From: Takakia lepidozioides
Lineage: Eukaryota > Streptophyta > Takakiopsida > Takakiales > Takakiaceae
Reading direction: 5' to 3'
DNA: 64,000 bases
Assembly: GCA_030704615.1 (NCBI GenBank)
Contig: CM060731.1
Coordinates: forward strand, 45,694,001 to 45,758,000
Below the pieces are notes generated by a model. That model saw only the letters and a list, made by a program, of their open reading frames with translations, was not told the DNA's origin and made no database searches. How positions within the stretch are numbered: position 1 is the first letter of the stretch; every line of letters starts with the position of its first letter. Below are positions 33,275 through 44,759 of the stretch, in pieces. Both the position numbers and the translations under genes were made by a program.

Positions 33275-35777
33275 TGGGAGTAACTTTAGACAAACAAAAG
33301 CAAGTTTAGCTGGTGCACATGGAGAGTACACAAAAAAATGAGTATCATACTATCCTACGTGAGAAATGTGCAGTTGACACATGAGACTAAGGAAGCAGGG
33401 AGAGACTCAGAGGCTGCTTCAGAAGTACCCTATGGGCAGAGTGGTGCAGGACAGGCAAAGAGGTACACGTTGTCCAGAGAGGTGCAGGATGTCCAGAAAG
33501 GTGCGTGAGAGAAAAGTAGCAAGCGAGAGGTTCACAGTGGGAAGTTGTGCTGTGTGGAGTCGGACGTTATATAGAGGTGACATGTAACTTTCATCTTTGA
33601 ATCACTCCAATGGTAGTGTGGTATGCTTTCTCTCCCGGATCGATTGTGGCCACCGTGGATTAAGGCAGAATCGAACGGCTTATTTCAACTCGCGAAATCA
33701 TGGCTTCATTGAAAGTGTGCACAATTTTCCATTTATTGACAGCAGCCATTGTCACATTAATTATGGAACAAATGATAATGGCCGCGATCAGACTGAATTC
33801 TATCGTACTTGTACGTTAGTAGGACTACATGTCTGGCATCATTATCGTGCGGCTCTGACAGCAGACTCTGGAATAAGCGTGAATGATGTCGATTCTGACA
33901 AGTGGTCTGGAGAAATGAAGTCAGGCGGCTAATCGCCACAACTAATTCTGGACTGCCGTGCCTTGTCGTGCTCTGCTGTGCCTTGCTTTCTTGCACATGT
34001 TTAATGTAGGGATGGACCCCTCGTGTCGGGTATCCCTCGATAAATGGACAGACCTTAAATCGAGGAATGCCCGACACGGGGGGCCATCTACTATCCTTAA
34101 AGCCGTATGTCACATGGCACTTGCGGGTGTTGTCAGGGAATATTGACGCCTGGCGGCCAACAGCCGAAAATGATTATGGACGGCTCATAATGAGAGAATG
34201 ATTATAGAGTGTGAGGAATCCGTAGGTACAGCGCTGTGTCCACTAGCAGATTGAGTTTGAAACGACTGCCTAGGCGTGTCACGTGGGTGGTCACATGGGC
34301 GTTTGGGGCGTGGGTTAAGGTTTGGCGGCTTGGAATCTATTTTAAGATTTTTGTAAGCGTGAGGGTTGCAAAGTCTGACCAATGGCGTCATTACAGTCAT
34401 TTCGTTCTTTTTTCACTCGTCTGTCCGGTCGTCTGTCCAAAAGTGTGTGCATTCGTCATTCAATTTGGAACAAAAATTGAACTAATTTCATCTGTGTGGA
34501 TGGACAGTATTAATGTTAGTTTGCGTGGATGTGGCAGAACATCCATTTGGGCCGCGCAACCATTCGATTTCGGACGGAGGCGATGGTTCAGATCATTCTT
34601 GAAGGTTGCTTATAAGGGGTGCGCTCTTTGAGCCCGACCTTTGGGCTTCCTATTTTAGACGCGTAAGCGCTGCGCGAGTGAGAGCTTGACTGTTGAGAGA
34701 GGAGAGAGTGAAAGGGAAGAGTTTTGGAGCGCGGAGAGAAAGAGATTGTACACTGGAGCGTGGAGAGAAAGAGAGCAAATTTGGCTGAGTGCAGAGAGAG
34801 CAAAGGGTGAAAGGTGAGAGAGTGAAAGAGGTGAAATTTGAAGAACGGGGAGGAGAGACAGGACAGTGGCAAGTGGAGATTGACGAGTGCAGAGACGAGA
34901 GCACAGTGCAATTACCGGCAGGCGGAGGTGCGGAAGAGAGTATCAAACGAAGGACTGTTGTTGTAGGGGCACCAAAATGGCCGGCACAAGCAGGTACAAC
35001 ATTGAAAACTCCCTCTTTTCGTCTTATGTTTCATGTTTTGTCTTGGCTTATTCTCAATTCGTATGGCCTGCTCTCGATTCATGTGGCCTGTTCTTGATTC
35101 AATTCGTTTGGGATCCTGCTTCATTCTATGTTGCACTGCACTGTCTTCAGTGCACTCTCACTTGAACTTCAGTGCTTCAGTCCGTGCTTCGGTGCACATT
35201 AGGTTTCTGTTTCATTGTCTGCTTTGTTGTTTGCTTCATTCTTCATTCTCTGTCAATTCATTTCACTCCTGCTCCATTCTGTGCTTCAGTGCACTCCTGC
35301 TTCATTGCTTCAGTGTTGTTGTTCAATTCACTGATGGTTTGTAGGGTGGTTTTGTGTGGTGGTTTTGTGTGCAATAGGGTAATGTGTGTGCTTGTTCTGG
35401 TCGATTAGGGTAATGGTTTAGGGTGGCGGGAGATTACCGTGCTGGTTGTATTGCTTGTTTTGTTCAATGTGGTGGTTTTTTTAGGACAGTGGTTTCGAAA
35501 ATGTCCGGTTGTTTATTTCTCAACAGTTTTCTTGATCCCCAAATCCAGCGTTAGTTTGTTCTTGTCAATAGTTTATGTCTTTCTTCCCATTCAAATTCAA
35601 TTCTGAATGGCAATTTTCATTTCATATCCAATTTTGTCGAATTCGGCAATTATGAAAAACCACGATAGCCTAGTCTACTTGTATTCTACAGTAGACATAG
35701 GCTAACAGTAGGCTTCGTGCAGGCCAAAGTAGACTATTCGTAGACCAATGTCATACACATGAGGAACCAAAAACTGG
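33275..35777. other. Central non-coding region of the 29-44.6 kb element
   Basis: No coding frame here is convincing. It contains a 25-bp-arm hairpin (34,017-34,083), a purine-rich GAGAGAG tract (34,680-34,870) and a T-rich stretch with CTTCAGTGC words (35,130-35,330). Genes point away from it on both sides, so it may hold the bidirectional control region. Part could instead be a later insertion. Confidence 0.45.
34017..34083. repeat. Long imperfect hairpin
   Basis: Arms 34,017-34,041 and 34,059-34,083 pair over 25 positions with three differences, two of which are G-U wobbles in RNA. The loop is 17 nt. The arm contains GTGTCGGGTATCCCTCGAT. A small-RNA precursor or a foldback remnant are both possible. 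Confidence 0.75.
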
Positions 35778-36086
35778 AACGTCCACTGCCCAGTGGAGGT
35801 TCGCGAGAATTCTGTATGGGGAAGCTGAAAGACATTTTTTAACATTACGACGAAATCGGATAATTCCGGGAAAAATGAAAATCAGTGTGAGAAGATGTGG
35901 GAACGAGTGATGGAATCATATGTGTAACATTGTAAGTGTGACACATACTTTCCAACGAGACTGGGATACGATAATTGGGAACCTCCACTACCCAGTGGAG
36001 GTTCGATATTTCTTTGGGTCAGCCAGTTACACACTCTGATTAGTTTTTATGTCAGTATTAGAAAGAGGAGCGAGGGTGGGGAACCG

Positions 36087-36710
36087 GTGTCTGACGAAGA
36101 GTACAAGACCGTCAGCTTAAATTGGAGCAAGAGACGATGTTCGGTAGACGTGATAGAAGCGGACCATCCAGATCAAAAATTTGGTGTTTCGGAACCAAAT
36201 GAAAAATCCAGTTGGGGGTCTACCGAGCCGAACAAAATGTCTGTGATTGACAAAAATGTAACTGTAGAATCCCCGTGGAATGCATCCGAATCTCCCAACA
36301 ATACAGCAGAAGACATCTCCAAGGATACCCTGGCGGAAATAAGAGAAAGCGTTCATGTAAACAATGATGTCAACGGATCTCCTGCCTACTCCCAAGATTA
36401 TCCGACGTACACTCCTCCAGACTATTCCCCGGACACATTGGCGGCGATACGAGTGACCGTTTTTGGATATCCCGCATCTCCGGGTTACTCGACAGTATCT
36501 CCTGAATCCACAACAGGATCTGCAGGATATTACCCTCCATCCTTCTCCCTGGACACTGCAACGAGACAGGGAGTCCTGGAACTCCTGGACGTCTCCGGAT
36601 CTCCAAGATACTCCCCTGTGTCTCCTGATAGTATCACCGGATCCCCAAAATATACCCCTCCAGACTATTCGCTTGATACACTCAGAGAGATCAGAAGGAA
36701 CATTTTGTAG
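36087..36710 (+). CDS. Unknown Pro/Ser/Tyr-rich repeat protein
   Basis: An open frame of about 207 codons. The second half has four variants of a motif like YTPPDYSLDTLxxIR separated by SP-rich linkers (GSPRYSPVSPDS). There is no signal peptide, membrane span or known domain. No in-frame ATG lies near the 5' end: 36,087 is a GTG, an AG at 36,059-36,061 could be a splice acceptor, and the first ATG is about 36,237. A palindrome sits 84 bp upstream (35,980-36,003). The repeats recall phosphorylated linear motifs, but no role is assigned. Confidence 0.5.
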   Translation: MSDEEYKTVSLNWSKRRCSVDVIEADHPDQKFGVSEPNEKSSWGSTEPNKMSVIDKNVTVESPWNASESPNNTAEDISKDTLAEIRESVHVNNDVNGSPAYSQDYPTYTPPDYSPDTLAAIRVTVFGYPASPGYSTVSPESTTGSAGYYPPSFSLDTATRQGVLELLDVSGSPRYSPVSPDSITGSPKYTPPDYSLDTLREIRRNIL

Positions 36711-36964
36711 TTCTTGGGTATATAATCTAGAATCGTCTGAATATAGTGCGGAAAGTCCCTGAGTATTTATTGGACAAATTAGGTTCGAAGATTTCTTTTG
36801 TAGATTTGCCCTGTTTCAGGATGATGTACTCAATGGCTCCTGAGCCTCATTTTCATTAAAGTTTTTTTCTACAACATCTCTAATATATGGAGGATTTTCC
36901 ATTTCATGTAGAAAGCCTCATACATACGAACCTCCACTGTCCAGTGGAGGTTCTTATTTCTGGA

Positions 36965-39900
36965 ATGATGGATGCTAGTAAGAGAGATCTTGTTATTTTA
37001 TTATCTAATGAATTTGTGTTTGGTTGTAACAGAAGACATCCTACACCACCAGATTGCGTCCCGGGATTGATTGGAGATATTTGTGGCGCATTCGTATGCC
37101 GGAAGTCCTCACATTTCAAAACTGAGCATACCGCAATTTTTGAGCTTAACCCAGAGGTGACAGATTGGGGAATCGTGCCTGTCGGTACACCTCCTGATCA
37201 CAAACTGTCTTTTCATTACAGAAGTCATGGAGTAATAACAGACTTAAAATACGTGGAAGCTCTCGATATAGAGCTTGAATCTGAAGAGGAAAACCCGATG
37301 ATTGGTTTTGTTCCTGCATGAGGATGCGAGAACCCCTAGGACGTTTGGTTTCAAAGTGGAGGTGGGTCGTCTGAACAAGTCCTTGATAAGTGAATGCATT
37401 GCAATGGGTTTTAGATTTCCAGACGAGGGCTCAATATTTACCGACGTAGGTTTGTCGAGGGCCTGGAGTATTTTTCTGGATCTTCTGCACGCAATGGGGA
37501 ATGACATTCGTAAGAAACGAGCACTAGAGGAAGCATCAAAGCCGAAGAGGGGAAAACGCAAGTCATCGACAGCCGGCAATGATGACAATGAGGCCGGGAC
37601 TTCCGCAGGAAAGAAGAAACAGAAGGAGGATCAGGATCCAGCATTGATGTCAGATAACAAGAGACCTAAAGCTGGGGAGTTCTTCGACAAAGAAAAATGC
37701 GAGAAGATGGAGGAGAGGCTCACGAAGGAATATGATGACGTATTTCCATTCGGATTCGAGAGTACCTTCCTTGTGAAGGTTTCCATGATGGAACTAGCTC
37801 CAATGAGCATGGTTTACAGGCCGTCAAATATCAAGCATAAGGACGAAGTGAAAGCGCGATTATTCCAACTTCATTTGTTCGACTCCAAACATCCGGTGTA
37901 TCTTGCACCAATCAATCCTTCCAATCCCGAGAAGATTACTTCATCGCGACCAAAGCAATGGAAGGAAATGGACGTATCCAGGTTCTTCGTCATTGGTGGA
38001 CAACACACCATCGTTGCAACAAAGGTAATGGACTTCACTTCCACCCAGACCTCTCTTTTAATGAACCTCCACTGGGCAGTGGAGGTTGGTGATCCCACGA
38101 AATTGGATATGTCCCTACCCTTTCAACTCTCTCATCCATTTTACATTAACTGTAGCAGGAACTTCTCGAGGATCTTGCCGATAGCGAACTGAAGGAGTAC
38201 TACCGGGAGTGGCCTGCGAAGATTGTATGGTCTACCGATGAACAAAGGCTCTTGAAGTTGTCAAAGCTCCTCAACGATCCCAATAAGGCGCAAAAGTTTG
38301 ATACAACAATGCCGGAGAAAGTTGCGCATGCGCGAATGTTATTCAATCTGAGGGGGAAGCCAAAGAAATACAACGATCACACCACCAAGTCCGAGACGAA
38401 ACAATGGAAGGTATGCATTTATGGAATGAAAATCTACTATTCACATTCATTTTATGCTAAATAATACTTCTGTCGTCGGAGTGACACCTAATTTTTCCGT
38501 GGATGAAAGTGCAGGAGTTCATGTTTGCCTGTCATTTGATACTTGAAATGGGTAGCATTTAGGAGGCAATGGTCCTGGTACTTTGCGACGACGACGTTTG
38601 GAAGATCTGGGAAGATGTTTTCAAAATCTGGGAGCGGGGAAAGCTACTCGACCCGCTTGGGATACAGTACAAGGGTGATCAGCAACAGCTCACGAAATCT
38701 GCTATTGCAAAGTTGCAAGGGTTGAACACATGGTAGCTGATAAAAGTTGCGTAGAAAATCCTGGACCTGAAATTGACCATTCAAGATTACAAAGGACAAA
38801 ACAAATCAATTCAAGGCATGAACAAAGTACATAGACGACATGAAAATGCGTCGGTTTATTGTCGACGATGTTATGGAAGTGTTGGGGTGGCGTCGGAGGA
38901 GCAAATAGTGCGCGGAACCATACACTAAGGACGAGTGGCGTGAAGTGAAGAAAAAATACCACTTCAACAAGGCAGAGTTCTCAACATTTAAAGACAAATT
39001 GGGGACGGATTACATCCAAAGCAAGATCAAGATGAACATGGAGACAAAACCACTCACGGCCGCTTTTGTTAAGTACATCTCCTCCATCAAGAAAGCTTAT
39101 GAGGATAGAGAGGATGCCATGGCGATTATTTCAGTGAGTTTCAAAACTCATTACGCTCTTATGGGGGGGGAAACAAAATTCACCGATGCCAAGTCCCGTC
39201 TGCGATTCGCACCGAAGAAACGGTTTGACAACATAGCGATGGTGTTCGTCAATACAATTTCTGAAGATGACTCTGTGGTATTTGAGTCCAAGGATTATGT
39301 GAACATACTGGAGGCTTTTTGTGGCTCAAAAAATGAACACAAGTGCTTTTGTTTTCTTCTCGATGCAACCGTCCTCGGCCAATCTGGTCTCCTACATCCA
39401 AAATGGTCCCGGAAGAACATCGTATCTTGTCCGGCAGGGATTTTATATTCCGGGGGAGTATGAAAATGTTTACAAAAACAGAATGAAGACTTTCTCTCGG
39501 ACTGTACTGTGCCTGGACTATGTTTTTCCAGTGACACCTGAGGAGATGCAGAATCCGGACGAGCACATCGCCACCGTACTCTTAATCGAGCCAATACAGC
39601 CGATTCTGGAAGGGCCTTTTGAGAAGCCATCAGCTTTTGAAGAAGAGTGCAGGACTTATAATCATGAGCTACGAGTTGACACATACGACTATTTGGCCTC
39701 CCTGTTTTGTCGAGATGGGATGTCAGCTGTCAACATCTTCGGAGGCGTGATGTTGACGTACGCCCTTCATGTAAGTGTAAAATCTTTTTGCATTTTAAAT
39801 ATGAATTTTACATTTTTGATCGAACACGTCCTCGGTTTTACTGACTGGGTTTATCTGCAGGCAAGAAACATTCGAGTGCTTGACATCAATCACTCAACCA

Positions 39901-40097
39901 AAAAAAAATTTTGCAAAGAAAAAGTTGAAGCGAATTTTAAGAAGCTTCAAATTGAGAATGACAATGTTGCTGAAGAGGTTGACGGCGGAGACAATGATGA
40001 GGATGAGGAGGAGGAAGATGAAGACTTGGAAGAAGGAGGCGGACATTCCAAACACGGAGAGGAGGACGAGGGCATCGATGGTAACGAGGACCTATAA
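36965..40097 (+). pseudogene. ParB/sulfiredoxin-fold-like accessory gene with a methyltransferase-like C-terminus
   Basis: The start is ATG 36,965, 13 bp after a palindrome. A frame change near 37,300 leads to 37,302-38,024: a basic/acidic linker, then a domain ending in VSRFFVIGGQHTIVATK, matching the GGH/GxHR-type box of ParB/Srx folds. Phase-0 introns follow (38,025-38,158, which holds a palindrome, and 38,411-38,514). Exons 38,159-38,410 and 38,515-38,736 continue the domain; a TAG lies at 38,558-38,560. Later frames (38,945-39,463, then 39,321-40,097) include VFVNTISEDD and, across a GTAAGT..CAG intron (39,771-39,860), SAVNIFGGVMLTYALH|ARNIRVLDIN. That last part resembles an AdoMet motif I, which is weak. 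An acidic tail ends at 40,097. DNA binding is inferred from the fold; the copy is broken. Confidence 0.6.
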
Positions 40098-40632
40098 CGA
40101 GGGCCACGATAAAGACAATGCAGACCGTTGGGAGGCTGGACACCTAGATGTGATTCAGGACTTCAAAACTCAGACACAGGATGGTCTTGAGAACATCACG
40201 CAAGACGTTGCGATCCACAAGGTCGTGATTCTGGATGGGGATTCGTTGAGTTCAAGCGAGAGAACTAAGAGTAATCCTGCTTCACCCTCAAGGGGTGCGG
40301 AGGCGAGCTCAATCGAGGTGGGCGGCAATATTGTTGGGAGTGCAGAAGACTAGTTCAAACCTGTAGAAGGGGACGAGCCGGCGCCAATGTCCCCGTCTCC
40401 CGCAAAAGAGAGGGTAGAGAGAGCGAGGACAAAGAGCCCGTGTCCCACAAAAGATAGCGGACACAGAGCAAGGACTAAGAGTCCGTCTCCCGCAAAACGG
40501 GACAGTGGTGACAGAGCCAGGACTAAAAGCCCGTCTTCCGGAAAAAACAGCGGAGGCAGAGGCCGAACTCAGAGCCCAACTTACTCTCAAAGTGTCTCCC
40601 AGCATGTCAATTTGGATGTAGGTAACGAATGA
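40098..40632 (+). pseudogene. SP-repeat segment downstream of the ParB-like gene
   Basis: One frame, broken by a TAG at 40,351-40,353, encodes an acidic stretch and then four copies of a 17-19-residue repeat like RARTKSPSPAKRDSG. The basic SP repeats look like histone- or SR-type disordered tails. It may be the frame-shifted C-terminus of the ParB-like gene or the start of the next gene. Confidence 0.45.
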
Positions 40633-41121
40633 CACCTGGAGATTTATGTATTATAAATGGAACAAATTGTGTGGGTATTGCATATGGTTGTGTTCTGGTT
40701 GTATTTTTGCCAATATCTAATCTGTATCTTGATATTTCCCATCTTCTTCAACATTACATGTGACTGACGGTTACGAAAACTCGTATAGATCCATGAACGG
40801 AAATTGGAGGAAATCACACAAACCCGGACATAATCCATCGCGACTCAAACAGTGAGGAGGCAGGTGGACTTAACAATAAGGGTCAGCCCACCTGATCCGG
40901 TCATACAAACAACCTCCACTGCCCAGTCGACTTTGCGAGATGGAGGAGATGAGTCGGATACGGTTGTTGCTCAGCGCGAAGGAAAAGAGTGCAAGCAGCC
41001 ACAACAGCAAATTCGGAATCCCTCCCCGAAACGGGTACACACTTCATAACCATCTTAGCTATGTTCTTCTTTTTCCTTCTTCTAGTTTTCATAATAAATT
41101 AATTGTTTTGTTATTCCACAG

Positions 41122-42300
41122 GATGATATGATTCACCCTCCAATCGACTATCACAAATCTGTGAACCCACAAGATTGGTATCGCCTCTCTGAGGGACCGA
41201 AAGGATCTCGACCAGGATACTACGTCTTGGTTCTTGACGTCGGTTACCTTGGTGAGGTTTACATCCGAGATGGCCCGAGATCCCCTCCTGCAACCCATCC
41301 TTGTGTGTGCGCTGGAAAATTCAAGCTTGCAGTCCGAAATGGGTTGGACGACTTCCTGAAATGGGTCCTTAAGCATTTTAAGAACACTGGACCGTTAGAA
41401 AATGTCCTGGATATAGAGTTGGCTTTGTTTGGAAGAAGGTTTTATAAGGTGAGGGAATTCAGCAATGAGAACTGCGTGAAGCATAGACAGACTTTTAGTG
41501 ACGAATGGCCCAAATATCCGAGAGCGCCAATATATCTTAAACGTCTCTACGACCTTTTCACTGTAGACGACACTGTAGCGTACAAATCAAACACACTTCT
41601 TATCGACACTGTAGAAAATATGTATAAGTCCTACTTGAACCCAAAGTCGATGGGTATCTTCCTCCCAAAATATAAAGCGCTCGTCGACCCATACAAGGAC
41701 AAGTTTCTTTTGGATGAACTCAAACCGCACCTGGAAGAGTTGCGGTTATCTAGAAAAGACGCTGATATATTCAACGTGGAAAAACCCATAGGATGTCGAC
41801 CGTATAATGACTCAAAGGTCAAATGCCTTGACCTTGTAAGTTCGTTTCTGCAGGTTCATGGAGATGCTGCTGATGCCAACTTCTTGTCGGGACCTCCATT
41901 GGAATCCTCCATACCAGAAACTCGTCGACATAGGGACAACATTCACACTACTGTTGAGATTTCTGTCATCGACGGTGAAGCATCATCCAGGCACTTGGCT
42001 TCCCTTCAATTGCACGACCCTCTTCTTCAGTCCATTCCTGAAAATGATGTTCTGTCACATGATTGTTTAGGATTGAATGTCGAAGATGGAAGCCAACTTG
42101 ACAAATGTGCAGGGGATTTTGTGGACCTCACTCTACAATCCTCACCCTCCATGTCAAGTGTCAAGGGTCTGAAATCTACCTCGAGAATGTCATTCATTGA
42201 GGACGCGACTGAGGCTGCGGCTCCGCAGCACACTGTTGCTTCTCTTCCCTCCTTCTCTCCCCAGCACGAAGGTTGGACAACCCGAATCAGAAGGAGTCAG
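41122..42300 (+). CDS. Unknown ~393-residue exon
   Basis: A TTTTGTTATTCCACAG acceptor ends at 41,121, and the frame runs to a donor (CAG|GTAAAA) at 42,301. The N-terminal half looks globular (DWYRLSEGPKGSRPGYYVLVLDVG, LDDFLKWVLKHF); the C-terminal half is Ser-rich and disordered. A short continuation exon starts at 42,381 (ARKSVDCDIPVKRR). I do not recognise the fold. It lies between the SP-repeat segment and the phosphatase-like segment and may be part of the same gene as either. Confidence 0.5.
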
Positions 42301-42380
42301 GTAAAATTACTTATATCTGAATTCTAACTCATCCTTTTGTTTTCCTTACTGCTGGGTCTGATGTTCTTGTTTGATTCCAG

Positions 42381-43105
42381 GCCAGAAAATCTGTGGATTG
42401 TGACATTCCTGTCAAACGACGTCTTCATTGGAAATCTGTTCCGAGGTAATCCCTTCGTTACGTGTGAATTCCATTCAAGATGTGGAGTGCTCAAGGAACA
42501 ATTTCCATTCCGTTCCCCTTCTCCGCAACCCTTTCGACGAGGACAAGGACGAAACTTCAATTGCAACTTCTCGGCTTCCCGACCCTGCAGTGTTGGCGCA
42601 ATGTTCTGCACCGAGGAAGCGGAATAGGGCCCCCAAACCATTTCCATCTCTTCTACAAATCGGTTCCACCGGAGAGAAGCTCTTTGTCAGAGACAAAGCA
42701 GACTCGAGGATGAAAATGAATACCTCGGACATACCGGGGTCTCGTCAAAACACGTCCGTTGGGATGCCAACCCCGCCAGCAAGACTTTCCAATAAGGCGA
42801 CATCGGTACTATTCGATATCATTTCTCCACTTTCTTCTCTTTTCTGTTCGTTTGGTTATGCACTAATTAACTCCATCTTTTCTCAACAGGCGGAATACCT
42901 TCATCAATTTCCCTCCATACAAGGTACTTTCTTGAACCTTCACTTGGCAGTCGACGTTCCTCTTCTTAGCAATATTAACCCTCCTCTTGAAACATTCCAA
43001 GCCCACAACATTGTGCAGGATTTTACCATTTTCTGCACAATCGTCTTGATCTTCCATATACTCAATCATTCTAGGTCATGGGTATTTTCATGGCAGAAAC
43101 ACTAA
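42381..43105 (+). pseudogene. Low-complexity continuation exons before the phosphatase-like domain
   Basis: After a GT-AG intron (42,301-42,380) the frame runs 22 codons to a GTAATC donor-like site, then resumes in another frame (RNNFHSVPLLRNPFDEDKDE to ARLSNKATS). A worn palindrome at 42,935 follows a GTACTT donor-like site near 42,923, so it is again probably intronic. There is no domain. It probably links the exon at 41,122 to the FCP1-like segment. Confidence 0.35.
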
Positions 43106-43165
43106 TGTCAGTGTGTGATTAACCTGCTCAGGATAACTTTGTCTCTCATCCTTTACATGCAACAG

Positions 43166-44039
43166 CGGGGAAGAGGAAATGGATGTTGTTAATTTTGAGT
43201 ATCAACGGACTCTTCTGCTACCGGCCACCGGAGGTGAACTGTTTAAGGAGAAATTTCGTTTCAGGAATGTGACATTTCAAGTTCCTAACAGACCGTTTGT
43301 GGTGCCTCGGCCTGGAGTCTTGGAGTTTCTGGACCTTGCATTGAAGCATTTTCACGTGGCCATTTGGTCATGTGCTGATAGAGGTGTTCTTTGTAGGATG
43401 TTGGAGAGCTTCGTCCCTACGAAAATGTCGAAGAAGTTTTGCTTCATATGGTCTGCTGAGGATTGTAAGGATACCACCGGTTATATCAGGCTCGGGATGA
43501 AATATCTCGTGAAGGATATTCGAAGTATTATTGTCAGGTACCCTGGTAGACCGTTTGCTACGTAGGGGCAAATACTTCTTGTAGATGATGACCCATCAAA
43601 AGGCCTGCGAAACCCACAAAATACTGGATTCTTCCCTTTCTCATTCAAGCCTTCACCAAACGGATTGCATGACCGGGATGATATGACAAAATCGGTGTGG
43701 CCATATATATCGGAGATGGCTGGAGCTTCAACAATCGTTGATTACATTAGTGAGAACCGGGCAAAGTGTTCTCATAAGCCTATTGGTCGAGACCATGCCT
43801 GCTGGGCCTGGTATGGAAGAAATCTAGATCCTCGTGTTTGGATCCCACAACAAAAGGAACTTGATTACCTTGTTAGGCACGTGGATCCCACTATTCTGTT
43901 GTTTGTTCATAATTTGATTTTTCAATTCTTTTGCATTTGCATTTACCTCAACAAATCCATATGCAAAACTTCCACTTTGGGCCTAACTTTTGTCATTTCA
44001 ATCGCTTGTCCCCAGTTACATTCAAGGAACAAATTCTAA
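43166..44039 (+). pseudogene. FCP1/NIF-like phosphatase remnant
   Basis: A HAD-fold Ser/Thr phosphatase-like domain. An acceptor (AACAG) ends at 43,165. KRKWMLLILSINGLF (43,171-43,215) matches the catalytic loop of plant NIF-like proteins, but the first Asp is replaced by Ser. After a frameshift (43,226-43,300) come RPFVVPRPGVLEFLDLAL, FHVAIWSCADRGV (motif II region) and, beyond a TAG at 43,563-43,565, ILLVDDDPSKGLRNPQNTGFFPF (motif III/IV). The loss of the nucleophile, the frameshift and the stop make it inactive. It lies inside the palindrome-marked element as cargo. Confidence 0.7.
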
Positions 44040-44759
44040 AAGAGGAACAAGAGCTGCGTGATTGAGAAGAATGGCAGGCGTGCCGGGAGGCTTCAAGGGC
44101 ATCAAGTAGAGTTGGCAGTAACATTTTCAGATGATAATGTCAGCCGGTTTCACCTTCCTGAAAGTATCTCCGTGTCCTCTGGTGCGGAGATCGTTGCAAG
44201 TGGCTGTGGTAACCGATGGCGTCTTCGGACACATGCCTTGACTGCAAGCTGTTTGGGAGGAGGCTCAGTATTATTAATGAGTTAGTATAAGCCGTAACGG
44301 TTCTATGGCTTCAGAATCTATGGCTGGTATGGCATTAAGTCCATGAACGGATGGACAGTTGATGTTCATTTTTCTGTTGGTCCATCGCCTTGAATGATAT
44401 AATCTCAAATAAAATATGAATGTTTCATATCATCAATCAGGTCCCGACAGACTCGTTTTTCCATGTTGTCATCTTCATCACATGCCATCATTGTTTCATA
44501 TTTGGTTCTGCCATTGTTCCATGTTTGTTTGTGTATGTCATTTTGGATATCGGAGCTCTCATCATTGTTTGATTCATTGCATCCTCCCATTCCTTTTAAT
44601 GAACGTCAACTTGGCAGTGGATGTTCATCTAAGACCACAATACATACTTGTATTTTTGCGTAGAATGTGTGGAGGATTATATAATTCGTTGTTATATAAT
44701 ACACAAATAGTCAAATAATTGTAGATATATATCTTTATTTCTATTATAGATTATAATTA

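Larger units (their letters stand above)
29337..44625. repeat. Dispersed 24-bp palindrome family (at least 12 copies)
   Basis: Consensus AACCTCCACTG-NN-CAGTGGAGGTT: 11-bp arms, 2-nt variable centre. Copies start at 29,337 (degenerate), 31,437, 32,858, 33,126, 33,253 (half), 35,778, 35,980, 36,929, 38,064, 40,911, 42,935 and 44,602. Copies at 32,858, 33,126, 35,980, 36,929 and 38,064 have complete perfect arms; 40,911, 42,935 and 44,602 are worn. Each copy lies in an intergenic gap or an apparent intron (38,064 is inside a GT-AG intron). I saw none outside this interval, so the family outlines one element. Confidence 0.93.

Noticed and set aside
34588-35170. Several overlapping frames on both strands
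   Set aside because: Purine-rich and T-rich low-complexity DNA keeps frames open by chance; no motif is seen.
36887-36964. Upstream start giving an N-terminal extension to the gene at 36,965
   Set aside because: The extension would translate the palindrome; the ATG at 36,965 right after it is more likely.
29337-44625. Integrated giant-virus or other viral segment
   Set aside because: A ParB-like gene, a phosphatase and an SP-repeat protein could suggest a large DNA virus, but there is no capsid, polymerase, packaging ATPase or helicase, and the genes have spliceosomal introns and a presumptive transposase.
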